Source: Pseudoclavibacter endophyticus (lineage in GTDB: Bacteria; Actinomycetota; Actinomycetes; Actinomycetales; Microbacteriaceae). Taken from it: a stretch of DNA of 64,000 bases. Under the pieces are notes generated by a model. It made no database searches. It was not told where the DNA came from and saw only the letters and a program-made list of their open reading frames with translations. Where the stretch lies: positions 186,001-250,000 of the forward strand of contig NZ_WBJY01000002.1 in the NCBI RefSeq assembly GCF_008831085.1, written 5' to 3'. Within the stretch, counting starts at the first letter, position 1. Each line of letters starts with the position of its first letter. The position numbers and the translations under genes are program-made. Shown piece after piece: positions 46,024 to 56,874 of this stretch.

Positions 46024-47334
46024 TCAGTGGAACTGCTCGGACTCGGTGGAGCCCACGAGCGCGAGCGTGGCGCTTTCGGGATTGAGCGCGGTGCTGATGC
46101 GGTCGAAGTAGCCGGTGCCGACCTCGGCCTGGTGCTTGGTTGCCGTGTATCCGCGGTGTTCGGCGGCGAACTCCGCCTCCTGCAGCTCGACGTAGGCCTC
46201 CATCTGGCGCTCGTTGTAGCCGGTCGCGAGGTCGAACATGGCGTAGTTGAGGGAGTGGAAACCCGCGAGGGTGATGAACTGGAACGCGTACCCCATGGCC
46301 GACAGCTCGCGCTGGAACGACGCGATTGTGTCGTCGTCGAGGTGACGCTTCCAGTTGAAGCTCGGCGAGCAGTTGTAGGCGAGTTTCTGGTCGGGGAACT
46401 CCGCGTGGATCGACTCGGCGAAGCGGCGGGCGAGGTCGAGGTCGGGGGTTCCCGACTCGACCCAGAGCAGGTCGGCGTAGGGGGCGTAGGCATGGCCGCG
46501 GGCGATGACCGGCTCGATGCCGCCTCGCACGTTGTAGAAGCCCTCCGGCGTCCGCTCGCCGGTGACGAACGGGCGGTCGCGCTCGTCGATGTCGCTCGTC
46601 AGCAGGGTGGCGGCGAGCGCGTCGGTGCGGGCGATGATGATCGAGGGCACGCCCGCGACATCGGCCGCAAGGCGCGCCGCATTGAGGGTGCGGATGTGCT
46701 GCTGCGTGGGCACGAGCACCTTGCCGCCCATGTGGCCGCACTTCTTCTCGCTCGCGAGCTGGTCTTCCCAGTGCACGCCGGCCGCGCCCGCCGCGATCAT
46801 GGCGGTCATGAGCTCGTAGGCGTTGAGGGGTCCGCCGAATCCAGCCTCGGCGTCGGCGACGATCGGCGCCTGCCAGTCGCGGCTCGTGGTGCCGGTCTCG
46901 GCGAACTCGATCTGGCCCGCGCGCAGCAGGGCGTTGTTGACGCGGCGCACAACCGACGGCACTGAGTTGGCGGGGTAGAGGCTCTGGTCGGGGTAGGTGT
47001 GGCCTGAGAGGTTCGCGTCGGCCGCGACCTGCCAGCCCGAGAGATAGATGGCTTGCAGGCCCGCGCGCACCTGCTGCACGGCCTGGTTGCCGGTGAGCGC
47101 GCCGAGCGCGTACACCCAGCTTTCGGGGTTGTCGGAGTTCTCCTGGATCTTGGTCCACAGCTTCTCGGCGCCGAGACGGGCGAGCGTCGACTCCTCGACG
47201 ATCGGGCCGCGCAGCGCGACGACGTCGTCGGCGGTGTAGTCGCGGCGCACGTTCGCCCACCGGGGGTTCGTGTTCCACTCGGCCTGCAGGTCGGCTGCAG
47301 TCTCGAGGCGGGGGTCGGTGGCGGTGGTGCTCAT
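46024..47334 (-). CDS. aceA: Isocitrate lyase
   Basis: The 436-residue enzyme splits isocitrate into glyoxylate and succinate. The catalytic signature [11 protein letters not shown] is present, with [19 protein letters not shown] and [18 protein letters not shown] at 47334 follows AGACTCC and gives the family N-terminus. The gene is divergent from the RamB-like regulator across a 180-bp region containing an inverted repeat at 47474-47488. It allows growth on acetate or fatty acids with aceB. Confidence 0.96.
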   Translation of the reverse strand: MSTTATDPRLETAADLQAEWNTNPRWANVRRDYTADDVVALRGPIVEESTLARLGAEKLWTKIQENSDNPESWVYALGALTGNQAVQQVRAGLQAIYLSGWQVAADANLSGHTYPDQSLYPANSVPSVVRRVNNALLRAGQIEFAETGTTSRDWQAPIVADAEAGFGGPLNAYELMTAMIAAGAAGVHWEDQLASEKKCGHMGGKVLVPTQQHIRTLNAARLAADVAGVPSIIIARTDALAATLLTSDIDERDRPFVTGERTPEGFYNVRGGIEPVIARGHAYAPYADLLWVESGTPDLDLARRFAESIHAEFPDQKLAYNCSPSFNWKRHLDDDTIASFQRELSAMGYAFQFITLAGFHSLNYAMFDLATGYNERQMEAYVELQEAEFAAEHRGYTATKHQAEVGTGYFDRISTALNPESATLALVGSTESEQFH

Positions 47335-47473
47335 GGAGTCTCCTTCGTCGGTGGGTGGATACGCGCCTGGCGGGATGCTCCGGTTGCGGCGGCGTCGCGG
47401 TTCCCGGGTGCTTCGAGCTTGCGGCAATCTCGGCGCTTCTTCGCGTGGAAGGCGAGCAGAAAAAGAGGTGGTC

Positions 47474-47488
47474 TTCTGATCTGCAGAA
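47474..47488. promoter_or_regulatory. Inverted repeat between aceA and the RamB-like gene
   Basis: TTCTG-ATCTG-CAGAA, arms of 5 bp, lies in the divergent promoter region of aceA and the regulator. It is a candidate operator for the RamB-like protein; it differs from the Corynebacterium RamB site, so this is inferred from position. Confidence 0.4.
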
Positions 47489-47513
47489 GTACCTGGTGTG
47501 CGAGACTCCGTGC

Positions 47514-48977
47514 ATGACCCGAGGAGCGCACGTAGACGTGGACGATGAAGAGATGCTCGACACGTTGACGATCGGCCGCCGCATTCGGCAATTGCGGCGC
47601 TCACGAGGCATGACGGTTGACGATCTCGGGGCCGCGATCGGCCGCGCCGCCTCACAGGTGTCGGTGATCGAGAACGGCAAGCGCGAACTGAAGGTGGCGG
47701 AGCTGCAGCGCATCGCCCGCGTGCTCGGCGCATCCTTCGACGCCCTCCTCGAGCCCGCGGGGCTGTCGAGGCGCGACGAACTCGAGATCGCGCTCGAGCG
47801 CGTGCAGCGCGGCCCGATCTTCGCGTCGTTGCAGCTCCCGCCCGTCGCGGTGCGCAAGTCGCTGAGCGACGAGGCGATCGAGACCATTCTGCGGCTGCAC
47901 GATGAGCTCGAACGCCTGCACCGGCAGCGCGCGTCGACGCCCGAGGAGGCCCGCATCGCCAACACCGAGCTCCGGGGGCAGCAGCGAAAGCGCAACAACT
48001 CCTACGAGGAGCTCGAACGCGCGGCGGCCGAGCTGCTCGCGGCGATCAACCACCGAGGCGGCCCGCTCTCGCAGCGGGCGACGTCGCAGCTCGCCGACCA
48101 CCTCGGCTTCACGCTCCACTACGTCAACGACCTGCCGATCACGACGCGCAGCATCACCGACCACCGCAACGGCCGCATCTATCTGGCCGTGCGGCAGCCG
48201 GGCACCGACCCGCGTTCGGCCCTGCTGCAGGCGCTCGCCGCGCACGTGCTTCGTCAGCCCGCGCCGAAGGACTACGGGGACCTGCTGCGTCAGCGGGTCG
48301 AGACCAACTACCTCGCGGGCGCCCTGATGATCCCAGAGGCGAGCGCTGTCGAGTTTCTCAAGGCGGCGAAGGATGCGCGCGAGCTTTCGGTCGAAGACCT
48401 GCGCGACCACTTCGCGGTCACGTACGAGACGGCAGCGCACCGATTCACCACGCTCGCGACGGCGCACCTCGGCATCCCCGTGCACTTCCTCAAGGTCAAC
48501 TCGAGCGGCGTGCTGTCGAAGGCGTACGAGAACGACGCCGTGCAATTCCCGGTCGACGCGCTCGGGTCGGTCGAGGGGCAGACCGTCTGCCGCTGGTGGA
48601 GCGCGCGGCAGGTCTTCGAGGTCGAGGACCGGCTGAGCCCGTACCACCAGTACACCGACAAGCCGGCCGGCACCTACTGGTGCACCTCGAGCATCCAGTC
48701 GTCGGCGAACGGCGAGTTCTCGGTGAGCCTCGGCACGTCGTTCGCGCACGCGAAGTGGTTCCGGGGGCGCGATACGAAACGGCGGTTGACGTCGACGTGC
48801 CCCGACCCGGCCTGCTGCCGCGAGCCCGACCCCGACCGCTCGGCGTACTGGGGCGACCACGTGATGCCGAGCGCGAGGCTCACGACGTCACTGCTCGCCG
48901 CGATGCCCGACGGATCGACGGATGGCGTCGACAAGGTCGACGTGTACGAGTTCCTCGAGCGTCACGCGCCGCGGTAG
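47514..48977 (+). CDS. RamB-like regulator (XRE helix-turn-helix with IrrE-like region)
   Basis: The 487-residue protein has an XRE-type helix-turn-helix near the start ([42 protein letters not shown]), a middle region resembling an ImmA/IrrE-like domain (about 195-330), and a C-terminal cysteine-rich part with [18 protein letters not shown] spacing. This layout is that of RamB, which controls aceA and aceB in Corynebacterium. It is divergent from aceA here. ATG at 47514 is preferred; ATG at 47553 would still keep the DNA-binding domain. Confidence 0.88.
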   Translation: MTRGAHVDVDDEEMLDTLTIGRRIRQLRRSRGMTVDDLGAAIGRAASQVSVIENGKRELKVAELQRIARVLGASFDALLEPAGLSRRDELEIALERVQRGPIFASLQLPPVAVRKSLSDEAIETILRLHDELERLHRQRASTPEEARIANTELRGQQRKRNNSYEELERAAAELLAAINHRGGPLSQRATSQLADHLGFTLHYVNDLPITTRSITDHRNGRIYLAVRQPGTDPRSALLQALAAHVLRQPAPKDYGDLLRQRVETNYLAGALMIPEASAVEFLKAAKDARELSVEDLRDHFAVTYETAAHRFTTLATAHLGIPVHFLKVNSSGVLSKAYENDAVQFPVDALGSVEGQTVCRWWSARQVFEVEDRLSPYHQYTDKPAGTYWCTSSIQSSANGEFSVSLGTSFAHAKWFRGRDTKRRLTSTCPDPACCREPDPDRSAYWGDHVMPSARLTTSLLAAMPDGSTDGVDKVDVYEFLERHAPR

Positions 48978-49006
48978 ACGCTGCGGATGACGGTGCGCTG
49001 GGCACG

Positions 49007-49063
49007 TCGCTACCGCAACGGACACCCTCGACCCGACGTTCGGTAGCGAGTGTCCGGTCGGGT
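49007..49063. repeat. Interleaved inverted repeats (A B C A' B' C')
   Basis: Three motifs are followed by their reverse complements in the same order: TCGCTACCG (49007-49015) and CGGTAGCGA (49041-49049); GGACAC (49020-49025) and GTGTCC (49050-49055); ACCCGAC (49031-49037) and GTCGGGT (49057-49063). The pairs cross, so not all can form at once. Confidence 0.7.
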
Positions 49064-49124
49064 AGTCGCGGCAAGAATGCCGAGGAGCGGACGTCCGGTC
49101 ACGTAGCCGCCGCACGATCGTCGA

Positions 49125-49177
49125 GGTGCCGACGGGGGAGGCGTCGATCCCGGTGCCGACGGGGAGGCGTCGGTCCC
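49125..49177. repeat. Tandem 26-27-bp repeat
   Basis: Two adjacent near-identical units beginning GGTGCCGACGGGG and ending TCCC (27 and 26 bp) and a third partial unit lie between the RamB-like gene and the phospho-sugar mutase. They are not coding. Confidence 0.8.
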
Positions 49178-49192
49178 GGTGCCGAAGGGCCG

Positions 49193-51124
49193 CTACATGG
49201 CCTCGAGCAGCGCTCGCGCTCCGGCCGCTGCCGCTTCGGCCGCCGCCTCGGCCTTCGCCGTGAGCTGCCGCGACGACCCGTCGCCCGTCGCGACCGCGTC
49301 GATGTACACCTTGATCTTCGGCTCGGTGCCGCTCGGGCGGATCATGACGCGCGTGCCGTCGGCCAACCACAGCCGAAGGATGTCGCTCGGCGGGATGCCG
49401 TCGAGGCCCGCGGCGAAATCGTCGCGCCGCGAGACCGCGACGTCGCCGATCGCCGCGGGAGGGGCATCCCGCAACGCCCGCATGACGCGGGGGATCTCGC
49501 TCAGCACCGCGAATCGCGTCGACACCTGGCGCGAAGCGAACGCGCCGAATCTCTCGGCGAACTCGGCTTCGAGATCAAGCAGCGTGCGGTTCTCGGCGGC
49601 GAGCCGCATGGCCAGCTCGAGCACCGCGAGCGCGGCCGAGATGCCGTCTTTGTCGCGCACCTTCTCGGGGTCGACGAGATAGCCAAGCGCCTCTTCGTAG
49701 CCGAAGGCGATGCCCTCCGCCCGAGAGATCCACTTGAAGCCCGTCGGCGTCTCGGCATAGCCAAGCCCGTAGGCATCGGCGACGGCGCGCAGGGCCGGCG
49801 ATGACACGAGCGACGTCGCGAGCGTGCCGGTCTCACCCGTCGCGGCGAGGTGCTCGGCGGCGCGCCAGCCGAGCAGGCGCCCGATCTCGTTGCCGCCGAA
49901 GCGGTGCCATCCGTGCGCCGTGGGGATCGCAACCGCGAGCCGGTCGGCGTCGGGGTCGTGGGCGATCACAAGGTCAGCCAGCACCGTGTCGCCCGCGGCG
50001 TACGCGAGATCGAGGGCGCCCGGCTCCTCGGGGTTGGGGAAGTCAAGGGTCGGGAAGGCGCCGTCGGGCTCCGTCTGATGGTGCACGAGGGTCGGATGCG
50101 GCAGGCCCGCGGCGTCGAGCACATCGCGGAACGTGGCCCAGCCGACGCCGTGCATCGGCGTGTAGACGACCCGCAGCGGGGCGACGGTGCCGCGGAAGGA
50201 TGCGGCGGTCGCCGCGACGTATCGCTCGACGAGGTCTTCGCCAGCGATCTCGTAGTCGCCGCTGCGGGGGAGCTCGGTCACGAGGCTGCCGTGCGCGACC
50301 TCGCCGATCGCGGCCGCGATCTCGGCGTCGGCTGGCGCAATGATCTGCGAGCCGCCATCGGCCCCGCCGAGGAACACCTTGTAACCGTTGTCGCGCTTGG
50401 GGTTGTGCGAGGCCGTCACCATGACGCCGGCGTCGGCACCCAGGTCGCGCACGGCAAAGGCCAGCACCGGTGTCGGCAGCGGGCGGGGGAGCAGCGTGGC
50501 CCGCACGCCGGCGCCCTGCATGAGCTCGGCCGTGTCGCGCGCGAACACGTCGGAGTTGATGCGCGCGTCATAGCCGATCACGATCGACGGCTGCTCCCCG
50601 CGGGCAAGCAGGTAGTCGGCGAACCCCCGTGCCGTCTGGGCCACGAGAACGCGATTCATGCGCGCGGGGCCCGCGCCCAGCTCGCCTCGGAGCCCCGCCG
50701 TTCCGAAGGCGAGCCGGCTGCGGAATCGGTCGCGCAGTCCGCGCCAGGCGACCGCCGTGTCGGAGGTGTCATCGGGCGGGATGCCGGCGGGATTCGGGTC
50801 GGGGTCGCCCGCCCGTTGGAGCAGCTCCTCGAGCTCGGCCCTGGTCACGGGGTCCGGGTCCTGTTCGGCCCACCGGCTCGCGGCGAAGCGCAGCGAAACC
50901 TGCAGCTGGCGCGAGAGGGTTTCGCCCGCGACCGGCATTCCCGCCGGGGCTCCGGTCGCGCCCGGGCCGGTCGTCCCGACGCCGGCGGTCCCCGCGCCTG
51001 AGCCTGCGCCGAGGAGACGGCCATTGGCGTCGCCACCGCGAGTGCCGGAGCCCTCGCCCCGCCGCACCTCGTGGGTCAGACACTCGTCACGGTTCCCGCC
51101 GCCGCCGAGCTCCGTGCCGCTCAC
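49193..51124 (-). CDS. Phosphoglucomutase/phosphomannomutase family enzyme
   Basis: A 643-residue alpha-D-phosphohexomutase: the phosphoserine loop GVMVTASHNPKRDNGYK, metal loop AHDPDADRLAVAI, sugar-binding GYEEALGYLVD and phosphate-binding RPSGTEPKIK. The first 60 residues are Gly/Thr-rich and may not be translated; ATG at 50938 is an alternative start. Its GTG overlaps the stop of the purine nucleoside phosphorylase gene, as with the neighbouring mycobacterial pmmB and deoD. With no deoB seen, it may act on ribose- or deoxyribose-1-phosphate, though its usual substrates are hexose phosphates. Confidence 0.9.
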   Translation of the reverse strand: MSGTELGGGGNRDECLTHEVRRGEGSGTRGGDANGRLLGAGSGAGTAGVGTTGPGATGAPAGMPVAGETLSRQLQVSLRFAASRWAEQDPDPVTRAELEELLQRAGDPDPNPAGIPPDDTSDTAVAWRGLRDRFRSRLAFGTAGLRGELGAGPARMNRVLVAQTARGFADYLLARGEQPSIVIGYDARINSDVFARDTAELMQGAGVRATLLPRPLPTPVLAFAVRDLGADAGVMVTASHNPKRDNGYKVFLGGADGGSQIIAPADAEIAAAIGEVAHGSLVTELPRSGDYEIAGEDLVERYVAATAASFRGTVAPLRVVYTPMHGVGWATFRDVLDAAGLPHPTLVHHQTEPDGAFPTLDFPNPEEPGALDLAYAAGDTVLADLVIAHDPDADRLAVAIPTAHGWHRFGGNEIGRLLGWRAAEHLAATGETGTLATSLVSSPALRAVADAYGLGYAETPTGFKWISRAEGIAFGYEEALGYLVDPEKVRDKDGISAALAVLELAMRLAAENRTLLDLEAEFAERFGAFASRQVSTRFAVLSEIPRVMRALRDAPPAAIGDVAVSRRDDFAAGLDGIPPSDILRLWLADGTRVMIRPSGTEPKIKVYIDAVATGDGSSRQLTAKAEAAAEAAAAGARALLEAM

Positions 51125-51954
51125 GAGAGCCTCCCGACGATGCCGGCCAGCAGCCGGGCGAGCTCGCCCTCGGCGGCACGCCCGGCCTCGATGACCTCCT
51201 CGTGGCTGAGCGGGTGCGGCGAAACGCCGGCGGCTGCGTTCGTGATGAGCGAGAGGCCGAGCACCTCCATGCCGGCCTCCCGCGCCGCGATCGCCTCGAG
51301 CGCGGTCGACATGCCGACGATGTCGCCGCCGATCGCGCGAGCCATGCGCACCTCGGCCGGTGTTTCGTAGTGGGGGCCGCGATTCTGGACGTAGACGCCC
51401 TCGTCGAGATCGCGCACCTCGCGGGCGATCGCCCGGAGCCGGGCCGAGTACAGGTCGGTGAGATCGATGAAGGTGGCGCCCTCGAGCGGCGATGCCGCGG
51501 TCAGGTTGATGTGGTCCGAGATCAGCACGGGCGTGCCGGGCGCCCACTCGGGACGCACCCCTCCCGCGCCGTTCGTCAGCACCATGATGGAGCATCCGGC
51601 CGCCGCGGCCGTGCGCACCGAATGCACGACGCGCCGCACGCCGAGCCCCTCGTAGAGGTGCGTTCGCGCCCCGATGACGAGCGCGTGGCCGCCGCGTTCG
51701 AGGCGCACCGAGCGGATCGTTCCCGGGTGTCCGGCGACGGCCGATCTCGAGAACCCGGGGATCTCGTGGGCCGGGATGCTCGCGACCGTTTCGCCGAGCA
51801 CGTCGGCGGTCTGCCCCCATCCGCTGCCGAGCGTGAGGGCGATGTCGTGGCGCTCCACACCGGTGGCCTCCGCGATCGAACGTGCGGCCGCTGCGGCGAC
51901 GTCGACGGGGGAAGCGGCCGGGTCGTCAAGGTCGAGTGACGGCAACGTGGTCAT
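51121..51954 (-). CDS. Purine nucleoside phosphorylase (trimeric type)
   Basis: The 277-residue enzyme releases purine base and ribose-1-phosphate from inosine or guanosine. It has LTLGSGWGQTADVLG, the phosphate site GHPGTIRSVRL, LTNGAGGVRPEWAPGTPVLISDHINLT, GPHYETPAEVRMARAIGGDIVGMSTALEAIAARE and SLITNAAAG, all marks of the PNP/MTAP family. ATG at 51954 is the natural start. It overlaps the downstream mutase gene by four bases and is divergent from lpdA across 87 nt. Confidence 0.95.
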   Translation of the reverse strand: MTTLPSLDLDDPAASPVDVAAAAARSIAEATGVERHDIALTLGSGWGQTADVLGETVASIPAHEIPGFSRSAVAGHPGTIRSVRLERGGHALVIGARTHLYEGLGVRRVVHSVRTAAAAGCSIMVLTNGAGGVRPEWAPGTPVLISDHINLTAASPLEGATFIDLTDLYSARLRAIAREVRDLDEGVYVQNRGPHYETPAEVRMARAIGGDIVGMSTALEAIAAREAGMEVLGLSLITNAAAGVSPHPLSHEEVIEAGRAAEGELARLLAGIVGRLS

Positions 51955-52041
51955 ATCTGGAAGCGTACGTGAGGTGAAGGTCAGGTGGCCGGTGCGGGCG
52001 GTCGTGCCATCGCCGGTGCCGAGCACTGGCAGGATTGGCGC

Positions 52042-53484
52042 ATGGCCACAACCTTCGACCGCAAGCACCGCATCGTCGTTCTGGGCGGAGGACCCGGCGG
52101 ATATGAAGCGGCGCTCTCCGGCGCCCAGCTCGGCGCCGACGTCACGCTCATCGAACGCTCCGGCATCGGCGGCTCGGCAGTGCTGACCGACGTCGTTCCC
52201 TCGAAGACCCTGATCGCGACCGCGGAGGCTGCGAACGAGATCGCGGGCTCGGGTGAACTCGGCCTGCAGTTCTACACGCGCGGCGACGACGGCAAGGCCC
52301 AGCGCCCCGAGATCGCCGTCAACCTCCGCAAGATGAACCAGCGCCTGCTGCGTCTCGCGCGCAGCCAGTCCGACGACATGCACGGCACCCTCGAGGAGGC
52401 GGGCGTGCGCATCGTCGAGGGCGAGGGGCACTTCGAGAGCGCCTCGACCCTCTCGGTGCGCACCGACGCGAAGGGCACCGACTTCGACTCGTTCGACTTC
52501 GACACGGCCGTCGTCTCGGTCGGCGCAACGCCGCGCACCCTGCCGACGGCCAAGCCGGACGGCGAGCGCATTCTCACGTGGACGCAGCTCTACGGCATCT
52601 CGGAACTGCCGAGCCACCTCATCGTCGTCGGATCGGGCGTCACTGGCGCCGAGTTCGCCTCGGCCTATCTCGCGCTCGGCACGAAGGTCACGCTCGTCTC
52701 GAGCCGCGACCGAGTGCTGCCCGGCGAAGACGCCGACGCCGCCGACGTCATCGAGAACGTGTTCAAGCGAAACGGCATGAACGTGCTGTCCAAGTCGCGG
52801 GCCGAGTCCGCCGTGCGCGACGGCGACGAGGTCGTCGTCACGCTCGAGGGCGGCAGACAGGTGCGCGGCTCGCACGTGCTCATCGCCGTGGGGTCGACCC
52901 CCAATACTGGCGGCATCGGCCTCGACAAGATCGGTGTCGAGACGACGGCGTCCGGTCACATCCGCGTCAACCGTGTCGCGCGCACCTCGGTGCCGAACAT
53001 CTACGCGGCCGGCGACTGCACCGACTTCCTGCCGCTCGCGTCGGTCGCGTCGGTCCAGGGGCGCACGGGTGTGTTCCACGCGCTCGGCGACGAGGTGCGC
53101 CCGATCATCCGGCGCAACGTGGCATCGAATATCTTCACCTACCCCGAGATCGCCACCGTCGGCTGGCAGCAGAACGCGATCGAGGAGGGCCTTCGCGGCG
53201 GGCGCGTCTTCAAACTGCCGCTCGCGCACAACGCGCGCGCGAAGATGCACGGCTTCAAAGACGGCTTCGTGAAGCTCATCGCCGGCAAGGACACGCCGAC
53301 CATCGTCGGCGGCGTCATCGTCGCCCCCAAGGCATCCGAACTGCTGCTCGCGCTGTCGATCGCGATCGAGCAGCGATTGACGGTCGACCAGTTCGCACGC
53401 GCCTGGGCCGTGTACCCGTCGCTGTCGGGCTCGCTCACCGACGCGGCGCGGGCCATGCACATCCCGCAGATCGACAACGAGTAG
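52042..53484 (+). CDS. LpdA-type NAD(P)H-quinone flavoprotein reductase
   Basis: A 480-residue flavoprotein disulfide-reductase family member with FAD motif VVLGGGPGGYEAAL, NAD(P) motif VVGSGVTGAEFASAYLALG and the AAGDCTDFLPLASVA segment. The redox cysteine pair expected after GIGG is absent (GGSAVLTDVVPSK), as in mycobacterial LpdA (Rv3303c), which reduces quinones. ATG at 52042 follows AGGA by 7 nt. It is divergent from the purine nucleoside phosphorylase gene, as in the mycobacterial neighbourhood. Confidence 0.92.
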   Translation: MATTFDRKHRIVVLGGGPGGYEAALSGAQLGADVTLIERSGIGGSAVLTDVVPSKTLIATAEAANEIAGSGELGLQFYTRGDDGKAQRPEIAVNLRKMNQRLLRLARSQSDDMHGTLEEAGVRIVEGEGHFESASTLSVRTDAKGTDFDSFDFDTAVVSVGATPRTLPTAKPDGERILTWTQLYGISELPSHLIVVGSGVTGAEFASAYLALGTKVTLVSSRDRVLPGEDADAADVIENVFKRNGMNVLSKSRAESAVRDGDEVVVTLEGGRQVRGSHVLIAVGSTPNTGGIGLDKIGVETTASGHIRVNRVARTSVPNIYAAGDCTDFLPLASVASVQGRTGVFHALGDEVRPIIRRNVASNIFTYPEIATVGWQQNAIEEGLRGGRVFKLPLAHNARAKMHGFKDGFVKLIAGKDTPTIVGGVIVAPKASELLLALSIAIEQRLTVDQFARAWAVYPSLSGSLTDAARAMHIPQIDNE

Positions 53485-53619
53485 CGCGAACGACGTTCGC
53501 CACTGATCGGTTTGGCCCGGGCGAGGGTGACCGATTCGGTTGGCCATTCCACCGCTGGGCCGCAGTGCGCGATGGCGGTGGCAACATCACGGTTTCGATC
53601 ACGCGTGCGCGACGCCGGC

Positions 53620-55401
53620 CTACGCGTCGACGAGCTCCAACAGCTTGGTGCCGCTCGGGACGGTCTGGCCGGGCGCGCCGGTGAGCCCGCGCACGACGCC
53701 GTCGCGATCGGCGTGGATCGGCTGCTCCATCTTCATGGCCTCGAGCACCACCAACAGGTCGCCCTTGACGACCGACTGACCCTCTTCGACCGAGAACGTC
53801 ACGATCGTGGCCTGCATGGGAGCCTGCACCGAGCCCGCCCCCTCGGTCGTGACCGACTGCGGGGTGCGGCGGCGCGGCGGGTGCCCCTGCATGGTGCGGC
53901 CGACGCCGCCGTGCTGGATCCCGGCCGCGATGAGCAGGCGCTCGGGCAGTGACACCTCGATGCGCTTGTCGTTGACCTCGACGACCACGTTGCGTCGCAG
54001 CGCCGGCCCGGGAGGCTCGTCCGCCTCCCCCGACCAGGGTTCGATGGTGTTGTCGTACTCGGTTTCGATCCAGCGCGTGAACACCTCGAACGAGCCGTTC
54101 TCGGCCGTGAACGCCGGCTGGCGCACGACGTCACGGTGGAACGGGATCACCGTCGGCATGCCGCTGATCTCGAAGTCGTCGAGCGCGCGGCGGGCCCGGG
54201 CGAGGGCCTCCTCCCGCGTCGTGCCGGTCACGATGAGCTTCGCGAGCAGCGAGTCGAACGCGCCAGTGATGACGTCGCCGGTGCGCACGCCGGAGTCGAC
54301 CCGCACGCCGGGGCCGCCGGGCAGCTTGTACATCTGGATGTGGCCGGGAGCGGGGAAGAAGCCGCGGCCGGCGTCTTCGCCGTTGATGCGGAACTCGATC
54401 GAGTGTCCCCGCACCTCGGGGTCGTCATACCCGAGCTCGTGCCCCTCGGCAATGCGGAACTGCTCGCGCACGAGGTCGAGGCCGGTCACCTCTTCCGACA
54501 CGGGATGCTCGACCTGCAGCCGCGTATTGACCTCGAGGAAGGCGATGGTGCCGTCGGCGGCGAGGAGGAACTCGCACGTGCCGGCGCCGACATAGCCGAC
54601 CTCTCTCAGGATCGCCTTGGACGACCGGTAGAGCTCGTCGCGCTGCGCGTCGGTCAGGAAGGGAGCCGGCGCCTCTTCCACGAGCTTCTGGTGACGGCGC
54701 TGGAGCGAGCAGTCGCGCGTCGAGACGACGACGACGTTGCCGTGCGCGTCGGCCAGGCACTGCGTCTCGACGTGTCTGGGACGGTCGAGGTACTTCTCGA
54801 CGAAGCACTCACCGCGGCCGAACGCCGCAACGGCCTCGCGCTGCGCCGACGCCAGCAGCTCGGCGATCTCGTCGCGCTCGCGGGCGACCTTCAGGCCGCG
54901 GCCACCGCCACCGTATGCGGCCTTGATCGCGATGGGCAGGCCGTGCTCGTCGGCGAACGCGACGACCTCGTCGGCGCTCGAGACGGGTTCGAGGGTGCCG
55001 GGCGCTAGGGGGGCGCCCACCTGCTCGGCGACGTGGCGGGCCGTGACCTTGTCACCGAGCGCGTCGATGGCCTCGGGCGACGGGCCGATCCAGACGAGAC
55101 CGGCGTCGATGACCGCGCGGGCGAAATCGCTGTTCTCGGCGAGGAACCCGTACCCCGGGTGCACCGCGTTCGCGCCCGAACGGCGGGCGACCGACATGAG
55201 CTTGTCGATCACGAGGTACGTCTCGGCACTCGTCGTGCCCCGGAGCGCGTAGGCCTCGTCGGCGTGCCGCACGTGCATGGCGTCGCGGTCCTGGTCCGCG
55301 TAAACGGCGACGGTGGCGATGCCGGCGTCTTTGGCTGCGCGGACGATGCGAACGGCGATCTCGCCGCGGTTGGCAACGAGCAGCTTTTCGATTCGGGCCA
55401 T
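53620..55401 (-). CDS. Acyl-CoA carboxylase alpha chain (biotin carboxylase plus BCCP)
   Basis: The 593-residue protein has an ATP-grasp biotin carboxylase (about 1-450: [44 protein letters not shown]) and a C-terminal biotinyl domain with EAMKM (biotin on Lys557). It carboxylates biotin and works with separate carboxyltransferase beta chains, which are not in the window, to make malonyl- or methylmalonyl-CoA for lipid synthesis. This fused alpha chain is the AccA3 type of actinobacteria. It is divergent from an exporter gene and convergent with lpdA. Confidence 0.94.
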   Translation of the reverse strand: MARIEKLLVANRGEIAVRIVRAAKDAGIATVAVYADQDRDAMHVRHADEAYALRGTTSAETYLVIDKLMSVARRSGANAVHPGYGFLAENSDFARAVIDAGLVWIGPSPEAIDALGDKVTARHVAEQVGAPLAPGTLEPVSSADEVVAFADEHGLPIAIKAAYGGGGRGLKVARERDEIAELLASAQREAVAAFGRGECFVEKYLDRPRHVETQCLADAHGNVVVVSTRDCSLQRRHQKLVEEAPAPFLTDAQRDELYRSSKAILREVGYVGAGTCEFLLAADGTIAFLEVNTRLQVEHPVSEEVTGLDLVREQFRIAEGHELGYDDPEVRGHSIEFRINGEDAGRGFFPAPGHIQMYKLPGGPGVRVDSGVRTGDVITGAFDSLLAKLIVTGTTREEALARARRALDDFEISGMPTVIPFHRDVVRQPAFTAENGSFEVFTRWIETEYDNTIEPWSGEADEPPGPALRRNVVVEVNDKRIEVSLPERLLIAAGIQHGGVGRTMQGHPPRRRTPQSVTTEGAGSVQAPMQATIVTFSVEEGQSVVKGDLLVVLEAMKMEQPIHADRDGVVRGLTGAPGQTVPSGTKLLELVDA

Positions 55402-55599
55402 AACTCCTCAGCTTAGGGCCACTCGGTTGGCTCCCTTTGGCGGGGGGCGACAAACCTGGCGGGGGAACGTTGCCGAGACATGCCAATGTCGCGGCCGTCC
55501 CAGCCATGCATGGTGCGCGGGAACCGCCGATGCCGGCGCAGGAGCATCGGGCCATGCGACGTCGCACCTCCGTCGCGTGACGCCGATAGCCTTGCGCGC

Positions 55600-56844
55600 A
55601 TGTCTGCGCCGCCGTCGGGAGCCTCGGGGCCGGGCGTACCGCCGGAGCGGACGCCGCGGCGCGCGCTGCTCGTCGCCGTGCTCGGCGCCATGAGCGCCTT
55701 CGGCCCGATGTCGATGGATTTCTACCTGCCCGGCATGCCCCGGCTCGCCGACGAGCTCGGCGCGGGCGACTCGCTCGCGCAGGCGACCATGGCCGTGTGC
55801 ATGCTCGGGCTCGCGGTGGGCCAGCTCGTCGTCGGCCCGTGGAGCGATCGCGTCGGCCGCCGCCTGCCGTTGCTGATCGGCGTCGCGCTCTTCGCCGTCG
55901 CCTCGGTCGGATGCGCTTTCGCCCCCACCATTGAGGTGCTGCTCGCCGTGCGATTCGTGCAGGGGGTCGGCGGCGCCGCGGGGCTCGTCGTCGCACGGGC
56001 GATCGTGCGCGACCTCTACAGCGGCGCCGCAGCCGCCAGGACGTTCTCGCGGCTCATGCTCGTGATCGGCATCTCGCCAATCCTCGCGCCGGTGCTCGGC
56101 GGGGCGCTCCTCGCCTGGACCGACTGGCGCGGTCTCTTCCTGATCCTCGGAGCCGTCGGCGTGCTGCTGTTCGTGCTCGCGATGCTCGTCGTGCCCGACA
56201 CCCTCGGCGCCGCTCGGCATGAGGCCGGCGGTGTCCGCGCACTGCGCCGGCAGGTCGCCTCGGTGCTCGCGCACCGGCAGTTCATGCTGCTCGTGCTCGC
56301 GACCGGCGTGAACCAGGGCGTGCTGTTCGCCTTCATCCAGATGAGCTCGCTCGTGTACCAGCGCGAGTACGGGCTCGACGAGCAGACGTTCGCGCTGGCC
56401 TTCGCGATCAATTCCGTCGGGATGCTCATCGTGAGCCAGATCAACGGATCGATCGTCAGCCGCTTCGCGCCGGCCAGGATCATGGTCGTCTCGGTGTCGA
56501 CGGCCCTCGTCAGCAGCGCGCTCGTGGTGGTGGGAGCGGCGCTCGCACTTCCCCTGCTGGCGATCGCGGTCGTGCTGTTCGTGGCCGTGTCGATGCACGG
56601 CGCCTCCATGCCCAACCTCAGCGCGCTCGCCCTCGAACCGTTCGCCCGGGGAGCGGGGCTCGCGTCGGCGTTCATCGGCTGCGCACAGTTCTTCATCGGC
56701 GGGCTCGTGCCGGTCGTCGCCTCGCTCGCGGGAACCTCGATGCTCACGATGGGCGTCACGATGACCGCCTGCGCCGTGCTCGCCCTCGCACTGGCGCTCC
56801 TCGCGCGCCGCGTGGGGCCGGCCGGGGAGCCGGCTGCGCCCTGA
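55600..56844 (+). CDS. Bcr/CflA family drug efflux MFS transporter
   Basis: A 414-residue twelve-helix transporter with GPMSMDFYLPGMPRLADELGAG at the first helix, motif A WSDRVGRRLPLL, and ARAIVRDLYSGAAAARTFSRLMLVIGISPILAPVLGG (motif C with prolines), typical of Bcr/CflA exporters of chloramphenicol-type or sulfonamide drugs. ATG at 55600 follows TTGCGCGC without a clear ribosome site. The HrpB helicase gene follows after about 30 nt; a functional link is not apparent. Confidence 0.88.
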   Translation: MSAPPSGASGPGVPPERTPRRALLVAVLGAMSAFGPMSMDFYLPGMPRLADELGAGDSLAQATMAVCMLGLAVGQLVVGPWSDRVGRRLPLLIGVALFAVASVGCAFAPTIEVLLAVRFVQGVGGAAGLVVARAIVRDLYSGAAAARTFSRLMLVIGISPILAPVLGGALLAWTDWRGLFLILGAVGVLLFVLAMLVVPDTLGAARHEAGGVRALRRQVASVLAHRQFMLLVLATGVNQGVLFAFIQMSSLVYQREYGLDEQTFALAFAINSVGMLIVSQINGSIVSRFAPARIMVVSVSTALVSSALVVVGAALALPLLAIAVVLFVAVSMHGASMPNLSALALEPFARGAGLASAFIGCAQFFIGGLVPVVASLAGTSMLTMGVTMTACAVLALALALLARRVGPAGEPAAP

Positions 56845-56874
56845 ACCGGTCGCCTCGTGCGGGAAACTGATGGG

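Noticed and set aside
44273..47998. A 1241-codon minus-strand frame across aceB and beyond
   Set aside because: Only its last 560 codons match malate synthase; the upstream part is the off-frame shadow of aceA and the regulator gene. High GC removes stop codons, so the frame stays open by chance.
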